Shown: positions 38,326 to 48,110 of the stretch, piece by piece
How the letters are laid out: every line of letters begins with the position of its first letter
Numbering within the stretch: position 1 is the first letter of the stretch
Origin: an uncultured Coriobacteriaceae bacterium
GTDB lineage: Bacteria > Actinomycetota > Coriobacteriia > Coriobacteriales > Atopobiaceae
Assembly: GCA_900544655.1 (NCBI GenBank)
Contig: UQWE01000001.1
Coordinates: 132,865-196,864 of the forward strand
Direction of reading: 5' to 3'
DNA: 64,000 nt
Program-made: the position numbers and the translations under genes
Notes under the pieces: model-generated
The model's input: the letters and a program-made list of their open reading frames with translations, nothing else
Databases searched by the model: none
Told to the model about the DNA's origin: nothing

Positions 38326-39816
38326 ATGTCCGACAGCACCACGCCAGTACGCGTTAGATTCGCCCCCTCGCCCACCGGCAAGCTTCATGTCGGCGGTGCG
38401 CGGACGGCCATTTTTAACTGGGCCTTCGCGCGTGCGAATAACGGCACCTTCATCCTTCGCATCGATGACACCGACCCGACTCGCTCGACTGACGAGAACA
38501 CCCAGGTGATTCTCCGCGCCATGCGCTGGATGGGTCTCGACTGGGATGAGGGCCCCGAGGTTGGCGGAGATTTTGGCCCCTACGCTCAGACGAAGCGCCT
38601 CGAGATGTACAAGGCCGCTGCCCAGAAGCTCTGGGACGAGGGCCGCGCCTACCCCTGCTTCTGCACCACCGAGCAGCTCGCCGAGGACAAGAGGGCCGCC
38701 CAGGAGCGCAAGGACCCCTTCCAGGGCTATCAGCGCCGCTGCCGCAACCTCGATCCGGCCGAGGCGAAGGCCCGCATCGAGGCTGGCGAGCCCTACGTCC
38801 TCCGAATCAAGGTCCCGGAGGACCGCGGCGACGTCGTCATACACGATGCCGTCCACGGCGACGTGACGTTCGATGCTAAGGAGCTTGACGACTTCGTCAT
38901 CTTCCGCTCCGACGGAACGCCTACCTACAACTTCGCCACCGTCGTCGACGACGCCGCCATGGGCATCACCCACATCATCCGCGGCGACGACCACCTCTCC
39001 AACACCCCGCGCCAGGTCATGGTCTACGAGGCCCTCGGGGCTCCCATCCCCGTCTTCGCGCACATTTCCATGATCCTTGGCGCGGATGGCAAGAAGCTCT
39101 CCAAGCGCCACGGCGCCACAAGCGTCGAGGAGTTCCGCGACGCCGGTTACCTGCCGGACGCTTTCGTCAACTATCTCGCACTTCTCGGTTGGTCTCCGGA
39201 CGGCGAAACGACCATCGTCCCGCGTGACGTGCTCGCAAGCACCTTCTCCCTCGACCGCGTCTCGAAGAACCCCGCCACGTTTGACCCAGCGAAGCTTGAC
39301 TGGATCAACGCCGAGTACCTTGCAGCAATGAGCGATGACGAGTTCACCGAGAAGATCATGATTCCCGAGCTACTCGATGCCGGCCTCATCAAGGATGCCA
39401 ACGATCGCACGCCCGAGTGGTTCGCTACCCTCGCCTCCGTCGTCCGCCCGCGTACCAAGCACCTCGGTGATGTCGCTGGCATCTGCTCCATGGTGTTTGA
39501 CTCGGCTGAAACCCTCCCCTACGAGGAGAAGGCCGTCTCCAAGGGTCTCGCCAAGGAGGGAATGGCTACCATCCTCGACGCCGCCATCAAGGCGCTCGAG
39601 GGCGTCTCCCCCGATTCTTGGAACGCCGAGGCCGTCGACGCGGCGCTAGAGCAGCTCCCTGATCAGCTTGACGCCAAGAAGCGCATCGTCTTCCAGGCGA
39701 TTCGAGCCGCCATCTGCGGCAACCTCGTGAGTCCTCCGCTGGGCGTCGTAATCGAGCTCGTCGGCAAGACCGACGCCCTCGCCCGTCTCGAGCGCGCAAA
39801 GGGCATGGCACTCTAG
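38326..39816 (+). CDS. gltX: Glutamyl-tRNA synthetase
   Basis: 496 residues. Class I signatures HVGG in PSPTGKLHVGGARTA and KLSKRHG; an insert CFCTTEQL and the anticodon-binding alpha-helical domain follow. Charges tRNA-Glu, and tRNA-Gln too if a GatCAB amidotransferase is present elsewhere. Start preceded by GAGAGGATTATCCTC. A TATACT -10-like box lies at about 38281, between this gene and the divergent RmlA-like gene. Confidence 0.96.
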   Translation: MSDSTTPVRVRFAPSPTGKLHVGGARTAIFNWAFARANNGTFILRIDDTDPTRSTDENTQVILRAMRWMGLDWDEGPEVGGDFGPYAQTKRLEMYKAAAQKLWDEGRAYPCFCTTEQLAEDKRAAQERKDPFQGYQRRCRNLDPAEAKARIEAGEPYVLRIKVPEDRGDVVIHDAVHGDVTFDAKELDDFVIFRSDGTPTYNFATVVDDAAMGITHIIRGDDHLSNTPRQVMVYEALGAPIPVFAHISMILGADGKKLSKRHGATSVEEFRDAGYLPDAFVNYLALLGWSPDGETTIVPRDVLASTFSLDRVSKNPATFDPAKLDWINAEYLAAMSDDEFTEKIMIPELLDAGLIKDANDRTPEWFATLASVVRPRTKHLGDVAGICSMVFDSAETLPYEEKAVSKGLAKEGMATILDAAIKALEGVSPDSWNAEAVDAALEQLPDQLDAKKRIVFQAIRAAICGNLVSPPLGVVIELVGKTDALARLERAKGMAL

Positions 39817-39887
39817 CCCGGACGTTGAAACAGTGCGGAGCCGGAATTGCCATGAATAGGCCCGCACTTGATTCATCGTGTCACCAA

Positions 39888-39931
39888 GCCCCGCCGACGC
39901 TCCTGTAAACTGCGCCGGTGGGGCCATTTTT
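39888..39931 (+). terminator. Rho-independent terminator of gltX
   Basis: GCCCCGCCG pairs with CGGTGGGGC around a loop of about 19 bases and is followed by CATTTTTATT, 71 bases after the gltX stop. Confidence 0.75.
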
Positions 39932-39965
39932 ATTCGCTGAGGGGATTGCGCGAAGCGCCTAGACA

Positions 39966-40001
39966 CAAGAAAGCCCCGAGCCATAAAGACGCGACTCGGG
40001 A
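39966..40001 (-). terminator. Terminator of the flippase-like gene
   Basis: On the minus strand CCCGAG...CTCGGGG forms a stem followed by CTTTCTTGTG, 63 bases after the stop of the gene at 40064. Confidence 0.75.
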
Positions 40002-40063
40002 CATTGCAGTTCATAATCACTGCGAACGGGAAGAACGGGCCTAAGCCACGACCTGCGAACAGC

Positions 40064-41380
40064 CTATTTGTTGGATCCAGACTTGCGAGATGAGCCCTTA
40101 ACGACAAACTTGGTCGTCTTACGCGGGGGATTAGACGGATTATAGCTAACGGCACCGCGCACCAAACGCACCTTCCTCTTCCCACCGCGACCAGACCAGC
40201 GCTGGACACGATGATAGATGCTTTCCGTGCTCGTGCTCTTAAGGCCCAGGAGCGGAAGAGCGGCGAATGTCGGGAAGAAGAACGTGACTACGCGCCAGAC
40301 AAGAAATCCGGCAGTCGCATACCCACCAAACATCGGGCCGAAGAACAGGGCGAATCCTCCCTCGGCTCCCCCGGTGCCGCCAGGAAGAGGTACGGCAGTG
40401 GCAACAAGCTGAACCATCGAGCCCGCGGCGAGACAGGTAAGGAAGTCTGCCTCTAGACCAAAAGCATGGATGACGAACCAGGGAATCGTATAGAGAAAGC
40501 CAAGCTGGCACATGGTGATGACAAGTGTGATCACCATGTCGGGGATACTGGCAGCCGAACGACGAAACGCAGTGGAGAACTGATCCACCTGCACGTTGAT
40601 CATGTCATTCCACTTGTCGTAGTTCTTGACCCAACCATGGCCATTGGCCCAGCGGAGCAGAGACGAACCCGCGCGCCTGACAAAATTAGGGCAAAGACAG
40701 ACGATGAAGAGGCCAATCAGCTCAAGTGCATGACCCGCAAAAACAAGCAGGTTAAGAAGGACGATGTCACCGTAGGAGTCAAGGAAGAAACCAAGCTTGG
40801 CCCAGAGCATGATGCCGGCGAAGAGGACGACACCGAGCTGGAACATGATAAAGCGAGTGAACTGCGTGGCAGAAGCCGCGCCAACGGAGAGCCCGGCCTT
40901 GGTGAGTTGATAAATCTGAGAGGGAAGCGCACCCATCTGCATTGGCGTGAGGTTGCCAAAGAAATTGCCGGAAGCCTCCACCGCCATGAGGTCACGAAAG
41001 CCCACGGGAGAGTCATGGTCGAGATACACAGCAACGGCATAGGCAAGGGAGCCGAGTATAAAGTACATGCAAATGCAGCCAACGGCGCCAACGAGCCAGG
41101 AAGCCTCAACGTTTTGGAAGGCCTCAATGAACGAATCGATTTGTCCGGAGAAAAACAGGAAGGCGACGTAGGCAGCAAAAACGAGACCGACAAACTGAGC
41201 GCCCTTAGCCGCCTGCTTCTTGTCAGGGTCCTGAGGCTGTTCCTCAGCAACCGCTCCCTTATGCATGGGAGCAGGAGCTCCGGCCAGCCTAGGCTTAGGA
41301 GCATGAGGCTTGTGCTTGGGAGCGACGTCCACATGGGTGGCCTGCTCTGCCTTGATGTTGTTTTCGGGGTTCTGAGCCAT
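40064..41380 (-). CDS. Flippase-like / LPG-synthase transmembrane protein
   Basis: 438 residues. A proline/lysine-rich cytoplasmic tail of about 60 residues is followed by about eight membrane spans of the lysylphosphatidylglycerol-synthase TM (UPF0104) type, with conserved NFFGNLTPMQMGALPSQIYQL and PLPGGTGGAEGGFALFF blocks. The C-terminal 45 residues are very basic. The aminoacyl-transfer domain of MprF is absent, so lipid flipping or glycolipid handling is more likely than tRNA-dependent lipid lysylation. Monocistronic. Confidence 0.85.
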   Translation of the reverse strand: MAQNPENNIKAEQATHVDVAPKHKPHAPKPRLAGAPAPMHKGAVAEEQPQDPDKKQAAKGAQFVGLVFAAYVAFLFFSGQIDSFIEAFQNVEASWLVGAVGCICMYFILGSLAYAVAVYLDHDSPVGFRDLMAVEASGNFFGNLTPMQMGALPSQIYQLTKAGLSVGAASATQFTRFIMFQLGVVLFAGIMLWAKLGFFLDSYGDIVLLNLLVFAGHALELIGLFIVCLCPNFVRRAGSSLLRWANGHGWVKNYDKWNDMINVQVDQFSTAFRRSAASIPDMVITLVITMCQLGFLYTIPWFVIHAFGLEADFLTCLAAGSMVQLVATAVPLPGGTGGAEGGFALFFGPMFGGYATAGFLVWRVVTFFFPTFAALPLLGLKSTSTESIYHRVQRWSGRGGKRKVRLVRGAVSYNPSNPPRKTTKFVVKGSSRKSGSNK

Positions 41381-41489
41381 GCAATTCCTGAGTCTGGATG
41401 ATGTCGCATACAGCGCGAGCGCCGTGCAGCCATTACTTGACTAGTGTACCCCACGCGGCAATTCTTCCGGACACCCACACCATAAGCAC

Positions 41490-41524
41490 GAAAACAGCCG
41501 GCCAAGGTATTACCCTGACCGGCT
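41490..41524 (-). terminator. Terminator of the amino-acid transport operon
   Basis: On the minus strand AGCCGGTCA...TGGCCGGCT is followed by GTTTTCGTG, just after the cytidylate-kinase-like gene. Confidence 0.8.
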
Positions 41525-41567
41525 ATCGACTTCAAGTTCAATGAAAGTTGACGACGTGCACCCTTCC

Positions 41568-42263
41568 CTACTCTGCCTCAGGCGCATCCTCGGGACTAAC
41601 GGAGGCGCCGCGCTCAGCGCAAGCGCGCTCGACAGCGGCAAGCTTAGTCCTGTAGGCTGCGGCAAGAATGTCGACGCAGCCCTGGCGACCAAAGCGCGCA
41701 CGGTTAACCACGACGTCCTTGCCAGAATGAAGCATCCACTTGCCAGCAGAATAACGCTTGTAGAACATCTCGCGGGCACGCTGCATGCGCTTGACGAGCT
41801 TGCGAGCCTTCTTCTCGGAGATATCGCGCTTCGAGCGGACGATCTCGACACGAGCCTCAAGCGGGGCGGTCACGAGGACGGTAATGAGGTTGGGATTATC
41901 ACGAAGGATGTAATCAGACAGACGGCCTTCGATAATGCAGCTCTCGCTCGACCCGAGGTCGCGAATGACGTCCTCCATCTGCTTGAAGAGCTTATCCGCA
42001 ATGGAGCGCGTATCAACGCGATCGGGAAGAAAGGCGGCAACCTCGGCCGCAAGGCTCTCGTCATAGGCGGCGATCTGATCCGTCGTCACTCCGGCACGCA
42101 TGGCGGCGCGCACGAGAACCTCGTTGTCATACAGGGGGATGCCAAGCTCGACTGACAGCATCTTGCCAATCTCGTGGCCCTCCGCGCCAAAGTCGCGCGC
42201 AATGGCGATGACTACGGGATAGGTGGAGATATCAGGGCTTACCTCAGAGAAGTTCTCGGTCAT
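41568..42263 (-). CDS. Cytidylate-kinase-like protein
   Basis: 231 residues from ATG 42263 (AAAGGAGCAACC upstream). Belongs to the cytidylate_kin2/AAA_26 type: VIAIARDFGAEGHEIGKMLSVELGIPLYDNEVL, a modified P-loop region (split as IARDFGAEGHEIGK), CIIEGRLSDYIL and VLVTAPLEARVEI...SKRDISEKKA. Such proteins are common near transport or regulatory genes in Coriobacteriia and Clostridia, but their substrate is not established. It is the last gene of an ABC transporter operon, 10 bases after the permease stop. Confidence 0.8.
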   Translation of the reverse strand: MTENFSEVSPDISTYPVVIAIARDFGAEGHEIGKMLSVELGIPLYDNEVLVRAAMRAGVTTDQIAAYDESLAAEVAAFLPDRVDTRSIADKLFKQMEDVIRDLGSSESCIIEGRLSDYILRDNPNLITVLVTAPLEARVEIVRSKRDISEKKARKLVKRMQRAREMFYKRYSAGKWMLHSGKDVVVNRARFGRQGCVDILAAAYRTKLAAVERACAERGASVSPEDAPEAE

Positions 42264-42273
42264 GGTTGCTCCT

Positions 42274-42912
42274 TTAGGCCGCGACCTGGCGACGCTGGTG
42301 GGCACGAACGATCAGGGAAATGCCAAAGTTCAGGGCGAAGTACAGCAGGAACACAAAGCCATAGACGAGGAGGACCTCATTGAGGCTCTGGGACTTTGCC
42401 ATAACTACCTTAGAGGTATACATGAACTCGGCCACATTAATGCCGGCAAGATAGGAACTGTCCTTGATGACCGTCGTGCACTGGCTGAACAGGGCGGGGA
42501 CGATCGTCTTGAACGTCTGAGGCAGGATGATGAGGCGCATGGTCGCGAAGAACCCGAAACCCTGGCTCTGAGCAGCCTCGAACTGGCTCTGCGGAATGGA
42601 GTTGAGACCTCCGCGGACGATCTCCGCCATAACGGCCGAGGTAAAGATCGTAAACGCAAGAGTGGAAATGAAGACGTCGTTACCCTTGACCGTGAAGTAA
42701 ATGAAGAGGATCCAGAGAAGGTTAGGCGTGCAGCGGAAGAGCTCGATATAGGCGCTGACGAGAAGCGAGAACGGTTTGGCGGCGTATGCCTTCACAAGCG
42801 CAAGAACCGTACCGAATATAAGCGAGAAGAAGATCGAGAGGGCAGAAATCTCGAGCGTCTTGACAAAGCCACCGAGCATGAACATGACGTTCGCAGAGCT
42901 AAATACCTCCAT
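42274..42912 (-). CDS. Polar amino-acid ABC transporter permease (second)
   Basis: 212 residues, about five membrane spans, with the EAA-like loop EAAQSQGFGFFATMRLIILPQTF that contacts the ATPase and the N-terminal GGFVKTLEISALSIFFSLIFG of the HisM/GlnP group. Imports glutamate, glutamine or another polar amino acid with its neighbours. Starts 3 bases after the first permease gene. Confidence 0.92.
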   Translation of the reverse strand: MEVFSSANVMFMLGGFVKTLEISALSIFFSLIFGTVLALVKAYAAKPFSLLVSAYIELFRCTPNLLWILFIYFTVKGNDVFISTLAFTIFTSAVMAEIVRGGLNSIPQSQFEAAQSQGFGFFATMRLIILPQTFKTIVPALFSQCTTVIKDSSYLAGINVAEFMYTSKVVMAKSQSLNEVLLVYGFVFLLYFALNFGISLIVRAHQRRQVAA

Positions 42913-42915
42913 GAC

Positions 42916-43662
42916 CTACGCCTCCTTCGCGGTATCGGGCGTAATGCCAGGAATCACCTTTGCGCGCGGGCGCATCTTGGAGCGAGCCTCGAGCCACTGG
43001 ACGAGAAGCGCCAGGGGGAAGCAGATGATGAAGTACAGAATGCAAGCCATGATGTAGCCCTGCAGGTAGCCGTACGTGGAGACAAAGCCATCCGCGTTGT
43101 ACATCAGGTCGCCGCCAGCGATGAGGGCGAGCACGGAGCTGTTCTTAACGAGATTGAGGGCCTGGTTGCACAGCGGAGGCAGAATCACCTTGAAGGTCTG
43201 GGGCAAGATGATGTACCCATAGGTCTGAATGCGAGAGAAACCCTGCGACAGGGCTGCCTCCATCTGACCGCGAGGAACGCTCTCGATGCCCGTACGAATG
43301 ACCTCGGAAATGTAGGCCGCGTGATACAGTCCGACGCCGAGGGCACCAAGTGCAAAGGCGGAGGTACGGACCGGGCTATCCGTATGAAGGATGACCTGCA
43401 GGATCTTAGGCCCCGCCATGTACATGAAGAAGACCTGCACCGGCAGAGGCGTGTTCTGGTAAAACTCGACGTAGACACGGCTGATGGCCCTGAGAACGTT
43501 AGAGCGCGTAGTGGAGAACACACCAAGTACCGTACCAAGAACGATCGAAAGCGCCAGGCCAGCAAACACTACTTTGAGCGTAAGCCCGAATCCCGACCAG
43601 AGATCGCCCATGCTGGCGAGGGTCAGCTCCCATCGCTTCGCATCGAGGAGTCCGTCTAGCAT
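42916..43662 (-). CDS. Polar amino-acid ABC transporter permease (first)
   Basis: 248 residues with GFGLTLKVVFAGLALSIVLG, VYVEFYQNTPLPVQVFF and the coupling loop MEAALSQGFSRIQTYGYIILPQ. Forms a heterodimeric membrane channel with the next gene product. Both permeases are needed in gltJK-like systems, which favours glutamate/aspartate or glutamine as substrate. Confidence 0.92.
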   Translation of the reverse strand: MLDGLLDAKRWELTLASMGDLWSGFGLTLKVVFAGLALSIVLGTVLGVFSTTRSNVLRAISRVYVEFYQNTPLPVQVFFMYMAGPKILQVILHTDSPVRTSAFALGALGVGLYHAAYISEVIRTGIESVPRGQMEAALSQGFSRIQTYGYIILPQTFKVILPPLCNQALNLVKNSSVLALIAGGDLMYNADGFVSTYGYLQGYIMACILYFIICFPLALLVQWLEARSKMRPRAKVIPGITPDTAKEA

Positions 43663-43688
43663 CTCTATCCCTTCGTCAAAACATACAT

Positions 43689-43720
43689 CGTGCCGCCCAG
43701 GCTAAAGTCCAGGCGGCACG
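43689..43720 (-). terminator. Intercistronic hairpin between binding protein and permease genes
   Basis: CGTGCCGCC/GGCGGCACG stem with a 14-base loop and no T-run. Hairpins at this place commonly stabilise the binding-protein mRNA or damp read-through into the permeases, giving more binding protein than permease. Confidence 0.6.
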
Positions 43721-43756
43721 GAAGCCCGGCCCCATAAGGATCCGGGCGAAGCAGTC

Positions 43757-44599
43757 CTAGAGCAGGCCCCAAGCGGAGACTTCCTCGTCGATCCAGCCGT
43801 TGGAAGTAACCTCCTTGACGACTTCCTCGGTGACCTCGGAGAAGTCGCAGCCCTTCTTGGTGGCGATGCCGTAATCCTGGGCGCCGAACTCGATCTCGGG
43901 CTGCAGGAGCTCCTTGTCATCGTTCGTGTAGGTCTTCAGCGTGGAACGGTCCATCGCGAAGGCGTCGATCTGGCCGGCGTCAAGGGCGGAGTTGATGGAG
44001 GGGTAATCCGGGTACTCGTCGAAGACGGGCGTGGCGGCAATGTTGTTGTCCTGAAGCATCTGAAGGACGAGGTCCTTGGTGGTCGAGCCCTGGGAGACGC
44101 CGATGTGCTTGCCGTCGAGGTCAGCCATGGTGGACATGGCGCCCTTCTTGATGAGGATGCCAACGTGGTCAGTACGATAGGGATCGGTGAAGTCCCAGTC
44201 CTCCTTGCGCTTGTCCGTAATGGTGTAGGTGGCGCAAATCATGTCAAGGGTGTCGTTGTCGATAAGCGGGCCGCGGGTCTTCGGGGTGACGTCGGTGAAC
44301 TCGCAGAGATCCTTATCCTCGGCCTCCTCATAAGAGACGTCAAAGACCTTGGCGGCGACCATGTAGCACAGGTCGATCTCGAGACCCTCGTACTTGCCAG
44401 TGGCGGTATCGAGCAGACCGTAACCCACGACGTCCTTCTTGACGCCGCACTTTAGCTTGCCGCGATCCTTGATGGTCTGAAGCTTGGAGTCGGAAGAGCT
44501 GGAGGACGAGCTACCGCCGCAGCCAACAAGACCAAGGCCGGCGATGGCGGCGGAGGCACCGAGGGTTACGACGAACTGACGGCGAGAGATGTTCTTCAT
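43757..44599 (-). CDS. Amino-acid ABC transporter substrate-binding lipoprotein
   Basis: 280 residues. Signal peptide with a twin-arginine-like SRRQFV and a lipobox ending at Cys27 (GLVGCGG), followed by a serine linker and a family 3 solute-binding domain (LKCGVKKDVVGYGLLD, GLEIDLCYMVAAKVF, DLDGKHIGVSQGSTTKD). Binds a polar amino acid outside the cell. The transporter ATPase gene lies 128 bases upstream. Confidence 0.92.
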   Translation of the reverse strand: MKNISRRQFVVTLGASAAIAGLGLVGCGGSSSSSSSDSKLQTIKDRGKLKCGVKKDVVGYGLLDTATGKYEGLEIDLCYMVAAKVFDVSYEEAEDKDLCEFTDVTPKTRGPLIDNDTLDMICATYTITDKRKEDWDFTDPYRTDHVGILIKKGAMSTMADLDGKHIGVSQGSTTKDLVLQMLQDNNIAATPVFDEYPDYPSINSALDAGQIDAFAMDRSTLKTYTNDDKELLQPEIEFGAQDYGIATKKGCDFSEVTEEVVKEVTSNGWIDEEVSAWGLL

Positions 44600-44727
44600 G
44601 GGATACCCCTTTCAGTTGCAGGCAGTCAACTACTTCAAAAGCGGCGCTACCACCGCTTGCCAGCCCGCTCACACGGGCAAATGCACTTGCAAAAAGGTCT
44701 TCGTGCGAAAGACGAGCAGACCCTGAG

Positions 44728-45468
44728 TTAGCGCAGAATCTTGGAAAGGAAGAGCTTCGTGCGCTCGTTCTGGGGATTCTCGAAAAAGTGCTCGGGCGTG
44801 CCCTCCTCGATAATCCTTCCGTCCTCAACGAAGATGACGCGATCGGCAACCTCACGAGCAAAGCCCATCTCGTGAGTGACGCACATCATCGTGATGTTCT
44901 CCTGGGCGAGCTCGACCATGACATTGAGGACCTCTTGGACCATCTCAGGATCGAGAGCGCTCGTCGGCTCATCGAACAGGATGATCGGCTGCTTGGTGCA
45001 GAGGGCGCGTGCGATTGCGACGCGCTGCTGCTGACCACCAGAGAGGTTCTGCGGGTACTCCCCCGCCTTCGCCTCTAGGCCAACACGCCTGAGGGCAGCC
45101 ATGGCAGCCTCCGTGGCCTCTTCCTTGCTCTTCTTCTGGAGCTTAATTGGCGCAAGCGTGAGGTTACCGAGAACCGTCATGTTGGGATACAGGTTGAACT
45201 GCTGGAACACCATCGACGAGTACTTGCGCGCCATCTCAAGGTGGTTCTTGCGCGTAAGCTCAGTACCATCAATCGTGATGGTACCGGTGGTGGGCTCCTC
45301 GAGGTAGTTCACGCAACGGATGAGCGTAGACTTGCCGGAGCCAGAGGGCCCGATGATGACGAGCTTCTCGCCAGCCTTGACGGTAAGGTTAATATCCTTG
45401 AGGACGTGGGCGTCTCCGAAATACTTATTGAGACCACGAATCTCAATCATGTTCTTGGCGTCAGCCAT
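44728..45468 (-). CDS. Amino-acid ABC transporter ATP-binding protein
   Basis: 246 residues. Walker [11 protein letters not shown], signature LSGGQQQR, Walker [14 protein letters not shown] and the H-loop [10 protein letters not shown]; the C-terminal [28 protein letters not shown] tail (blocks [12 protein letters not shown] and [10 protein letters not shown]) is typical of GlnQ. Energises the transporter. First gene of the five-gene operon; AAAAGGAATCCC precedes ATG 45468. A TATAAA box about 70 bases upstream may be its promoter. Confidence 0.94.
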   Translation of the reverse strand: MADAKNMIEIRGLNKYFGDAHVLKDINLTVKAGEKLVIIGPSGSGKSTLIRCVNYLEEPTTGTITIDGTELTRKNHLEMARKYSSMVFQQFNLYPNMTVLGNLTLAPIKLQKKSKEEATEAAMAALRRVGLEAKAGEYPQNLSGGQQQRVAIARALCTKQPIILFDEPTSALDPEMVQEVLNVMVELAQENITMMCVTHEMGFAREVADRVIFVEDGRIIEEGTPEHFFENPQNERTKLFLSKILR

Positions 45469-45682
45469 GGGATTCCTTTTCTCGGATTGTCTTGTCTGAA
45501 GACTCTACGGAACCAAAGCGGTCTTGATTGTTATTTATACCCGATTGTCATGAAGCCGAAACACACCGTTACGCAGGCGTTATCAAGTGGGAGCCAAATC
45601 GGCGCGCGTTTATGCGAAAAATCGTATCAACCATAGCGCCCGATAAGCTAGCGCCGTCTCCTCCCGTGGGGCCCGAATGTCA

Positions 45683-47605
45683 CTAGCGGTGCTTCCTCCT
45701 GTGGCGAGCCCAAATGTCACGGAAGACGAAGAACGTGATACCGAAGGCGATCAGATAGCACACGAAGGCAAATCCAGGAACGTCAAAGACCCTGAATCTT
45801 GCATCGCCGCCCTCAGTGCTCATAACGATCGCACTGGCGGCAATGAGAAAGCCGACGCACAATACGCCAAGGGTTAGGCGGTCCGCGATATGGGAGAGGT
45901 CGTCGATGGGGTCCTCAGAACCGACGAAATCCATGTTGATCTTGAGCTGGCCTCGCGTGAGCATGCTCATGGCGAGTTCCGCCTGAGCCGCGGCGCCCAG
46001 AAGGCCCTTGGTCGCGGCTTTGCTGCGTATGGCGAGCTCCGCCACGTCGCGCTTGATCTTTGCCGAGCTATTTGTATGAACGCGGATGTGTTGGGAGATG
46101 ATGTCGATCATGTTGACGCCGGGCAGAAACTCGTCAAGAACGCCCTCGAGCGTCACGAGGCCACGTGCCATGCTCGTGATCTGACCTGGGAGTTCGATGC
46201 CGTTCCTCCGCGCGAGCGCGATGATGCGCCCAAGGAAACTGCCAAGATCGAGCTCGGACAGGTTGACGGTACCAAACTCGTCGACGACCTCGTCGAGATC
46301 AGCGAGGAGCTCGCCGTGATCCACGTCCTCGGGACTCGTCGAGGAAAGCCTGAGCAGGGCGCTCTTGAGCTTTGGCGTATCCCGCTCCGCCACCGAGAAG
46401 ATCATGTCGCGCATGATGCGTCGAAGGCTTAGGGACAGGCGGCCCGTGATGCCGAGGTCGAGAAAGACTATCTGCCCACCAAGGACCTCGATGTTGCCCG
46501 GATGCGGATCGGCATGGAAAAAGCCGTCATCAAGGAGCTGGGAGGCATAGTTGTCCACAAGCTTGGTGCCGATCTCGGTGAGGTCATAACCGGCCTTGAC
46601 GAGCTTGGCGGGAGTCGAGATGGTAATGCCGTCGATATACTCCATCACAACGACGTGCTTCGTGCAGAGGTCCATGTAAGGCTTAGGGCATGTCACGAAC
46701 TTGCAACCCTCGTTATTACGCCTGAACTCCTCGAGGTTACGCGCCTCGACGAGGAAGTCCGTCTCCTCCCGGAAGGTGTCCCAAAGCTCTTCGACGACGC
46801 TTGTGAGGTCGAGGAACTGCTCGCCCTTGAAGAAGGGCATCAGGTGGCGGACGAGAGAGCGCATGATGTCGATGTCCTGCGCCATGACCTCCTGAACATG
46901 GGGACGTTGCACCTTGATCGCGACGTCCTCGCCCGAGGAGAGGCGGGCGCGATGGACCTGCGCCACCGAGGCGGAGCCCAAGGGTCGCTCGCCGATAGCG
47001 TCAAATATCTCGCCGAGGTCCCCACCGTACTCGCTTTCGAGCACGGCGAGAACGGTCTCGTACGGCATTGGCTCGACGTCGCTCCTAAGACGCGAGAGCT
47101 CCTCGCAGAACTGCTCTGGGAGAATCTCTGAGCGCATGGACAGGATCTGCCCCGCCTTGACGAAGGTGGGGCCGAGCTCCTCGAGCATCCGGCGAAACTT
47201 GACGGGCGTGATACCACCGAGAACATCGTACTTGCGGACAATCGCAAATATCTGAAGCAGACGCGCGTGCCGGCGCTTCCGCGAGACCCCATAGCGGCTC
47301 GCATCATTTCTGCGAGCACCTCGAAGAAGGCCGATCGTCACGGAATCAGAGTCGTCGTCGAGCTCGCCTTCGACGCCGGCGAGCGCGGCCTCCCACATCG
47401 CGTCCTCAGCCTCGGCCGGAGTCGCATCGGGACGCAACGCGTCATCTGGGCTGCTAATCTCGTCGAGAGAGCCTGAACCGCGAGCGCAGTCGGAAGAAGC
47501 CGGCCCTTGCGTCATCGAGGGCGACGCCGAGCCACGAGAAGCCGCCCCCGGGCCGGAAGCGTCAGGGGCGGCGAATCTCTCGTTCTTTTCGAGGTCTTCG
47601 TTCAA
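45683..47605 (-). CDS. ABC1/UbiB-family atypical kinase
   Basis: 640 residues. The first about 110 are low-complexity Ala/Ser/Asp-rich. The kinase-like core has the UbiB KxGQ motif (KAGQILSMRSEILP), the alanine-rich ASVAQVHRA loop and the HADPHPGN catalytic and LDLGITG metal loops. Two membrane spans end the protein (LGVLCVGFLIAASAIVM, FVCYLIAFGITFFVF). The family supports isoprenoid lipid metabolism; anaerobes with it usually lack ubiquinone, so the substrate is unknown. Starts at TTG 47605 behind AAAGGAG, six bases after the phasin-like gene. Confidence 0.88.
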   Translation of the reverse strand: MNEDLEKNERFAAPDASGPGAASRGSASPSMTQGPASSDCARGSGSLDEISSPDDALRPDATPAEAEDAMWEAALAGVEGELDDDSDSVTIGLLRGARRNDASRYGVSRKRRHARLLQIFAIVRKYDVLGGITPVKFRRMLEELGPTFVKAGQILSMRSEILPEQFCEELSRLRSDVEPMPYETVLAVLESEYGGDLGEIFDAIGERPLGSASVAQVHRARLSSGEDVAIKVQRPHVQEVMAQDIDIMRSLVRHLMPFFKGEQFLDLTSVVEELWDTFREETDFLVEARNLEEFRRNNEGCKFVTCPKPYMDLCTKHVVVMEYIDGITISTPAKLVKAGYDLTEIGTKLVDNYASQLLDDGFFHADPHPGNIEVLGGQIVFLDLGITGRLSLSLRRIMRDMIFSVAERDTPKLKSALLRLSSTSPEDVDHGELLADLDEVVDEFGTVNLSELDLGSFLGRIIALARRNGIELPGQITSMARGLVTLEGVLDEFLPGVNMIDIISQHIRVHTNSSAKIKRDVAELAIRSKAATKGLLGAAAQAELAMSMLTRGQLKINMDFVGSEDPIDDLSHIADRLTLGVLCVGFLIAASAIVMSTEGGDARFRVFDVPGFAFVCYLIAFGITFFVFRDIWARHRRKHR

Positions 47606-47611
47606 GCCTCG

Positions 47612-47962
47612 CTACTCCTTTGTGGGGTCTTCGACAGAGTCTGCCTCAACGGGAACCTTGATTGCCGCAGAGGCCTTGGCGTCAAGGTCGCTCGCAAGCT
47701 CCTTGGCACGATCGATGAAAGCCGCGCGCTCCTCAGGGGTCATCGTGGACAAGCGAGCGCGAAGAACGGAATCCTGGGCGCCATCCACGGTCTCCTTGGC
47801 CTTCTGGGTGAGCTCTCGGTTGAGGTCCTTGCCCTGCTCGACCGTAAGCTCGCCCTTCTTGACGAGCGAATCCACGAGCTCCGTGGTCTTCTCGGCGCCT
47901 AGGGCGACGGCACCCACGCCAGCAAGAAACGCCTTTCGAATGCCCTCAGTGATGTCAACCAT
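47612..47962 (-). CDS. Phasin-like helical protein
   Basis: 116 residues, predicted almost entirely helical: an N-terminal amphipathic segment (GIRKAFLAGVGAVALGAEKTTELVDSLVKKGE, key part AFLAGVGAVALGAEK) followed by a charged coiled coil. The pattern matches the PhaF/PhaI-type phasin_2 proteins. It lies directly upstream of and is coupled to the UbiB-like kinase, a pairing seen in several anaerobes. No polyhydroxyalkanoate synthase is in the window, so granule binding is not assumed. Confidence 0.7.
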   Translation of the reverse strand: MVDITEGIRKAFLAGVGAVALGAEKTTELVDSLVKKGELTVEQGKDLNRELTQKAKETVDGAQDSVLRARLSTMTPEERAAFIDRAKELASDLDAKASAAIKVPVEADSVEDPTKE

Positions 47963-48110
47963 GATTGCCCCTCTCCCGCACTCGCGTGCGCGTTGTCGTT
48001 AGCCTACTTGTACCCAAGCGAGGACAGACGGTATCGGTCGCATCCGCAAACGGAGACGAGTGACATCACGGCAGCGGGCGAATGGTAACCGCGACGCCAT
48101 CCTGCGCTAG

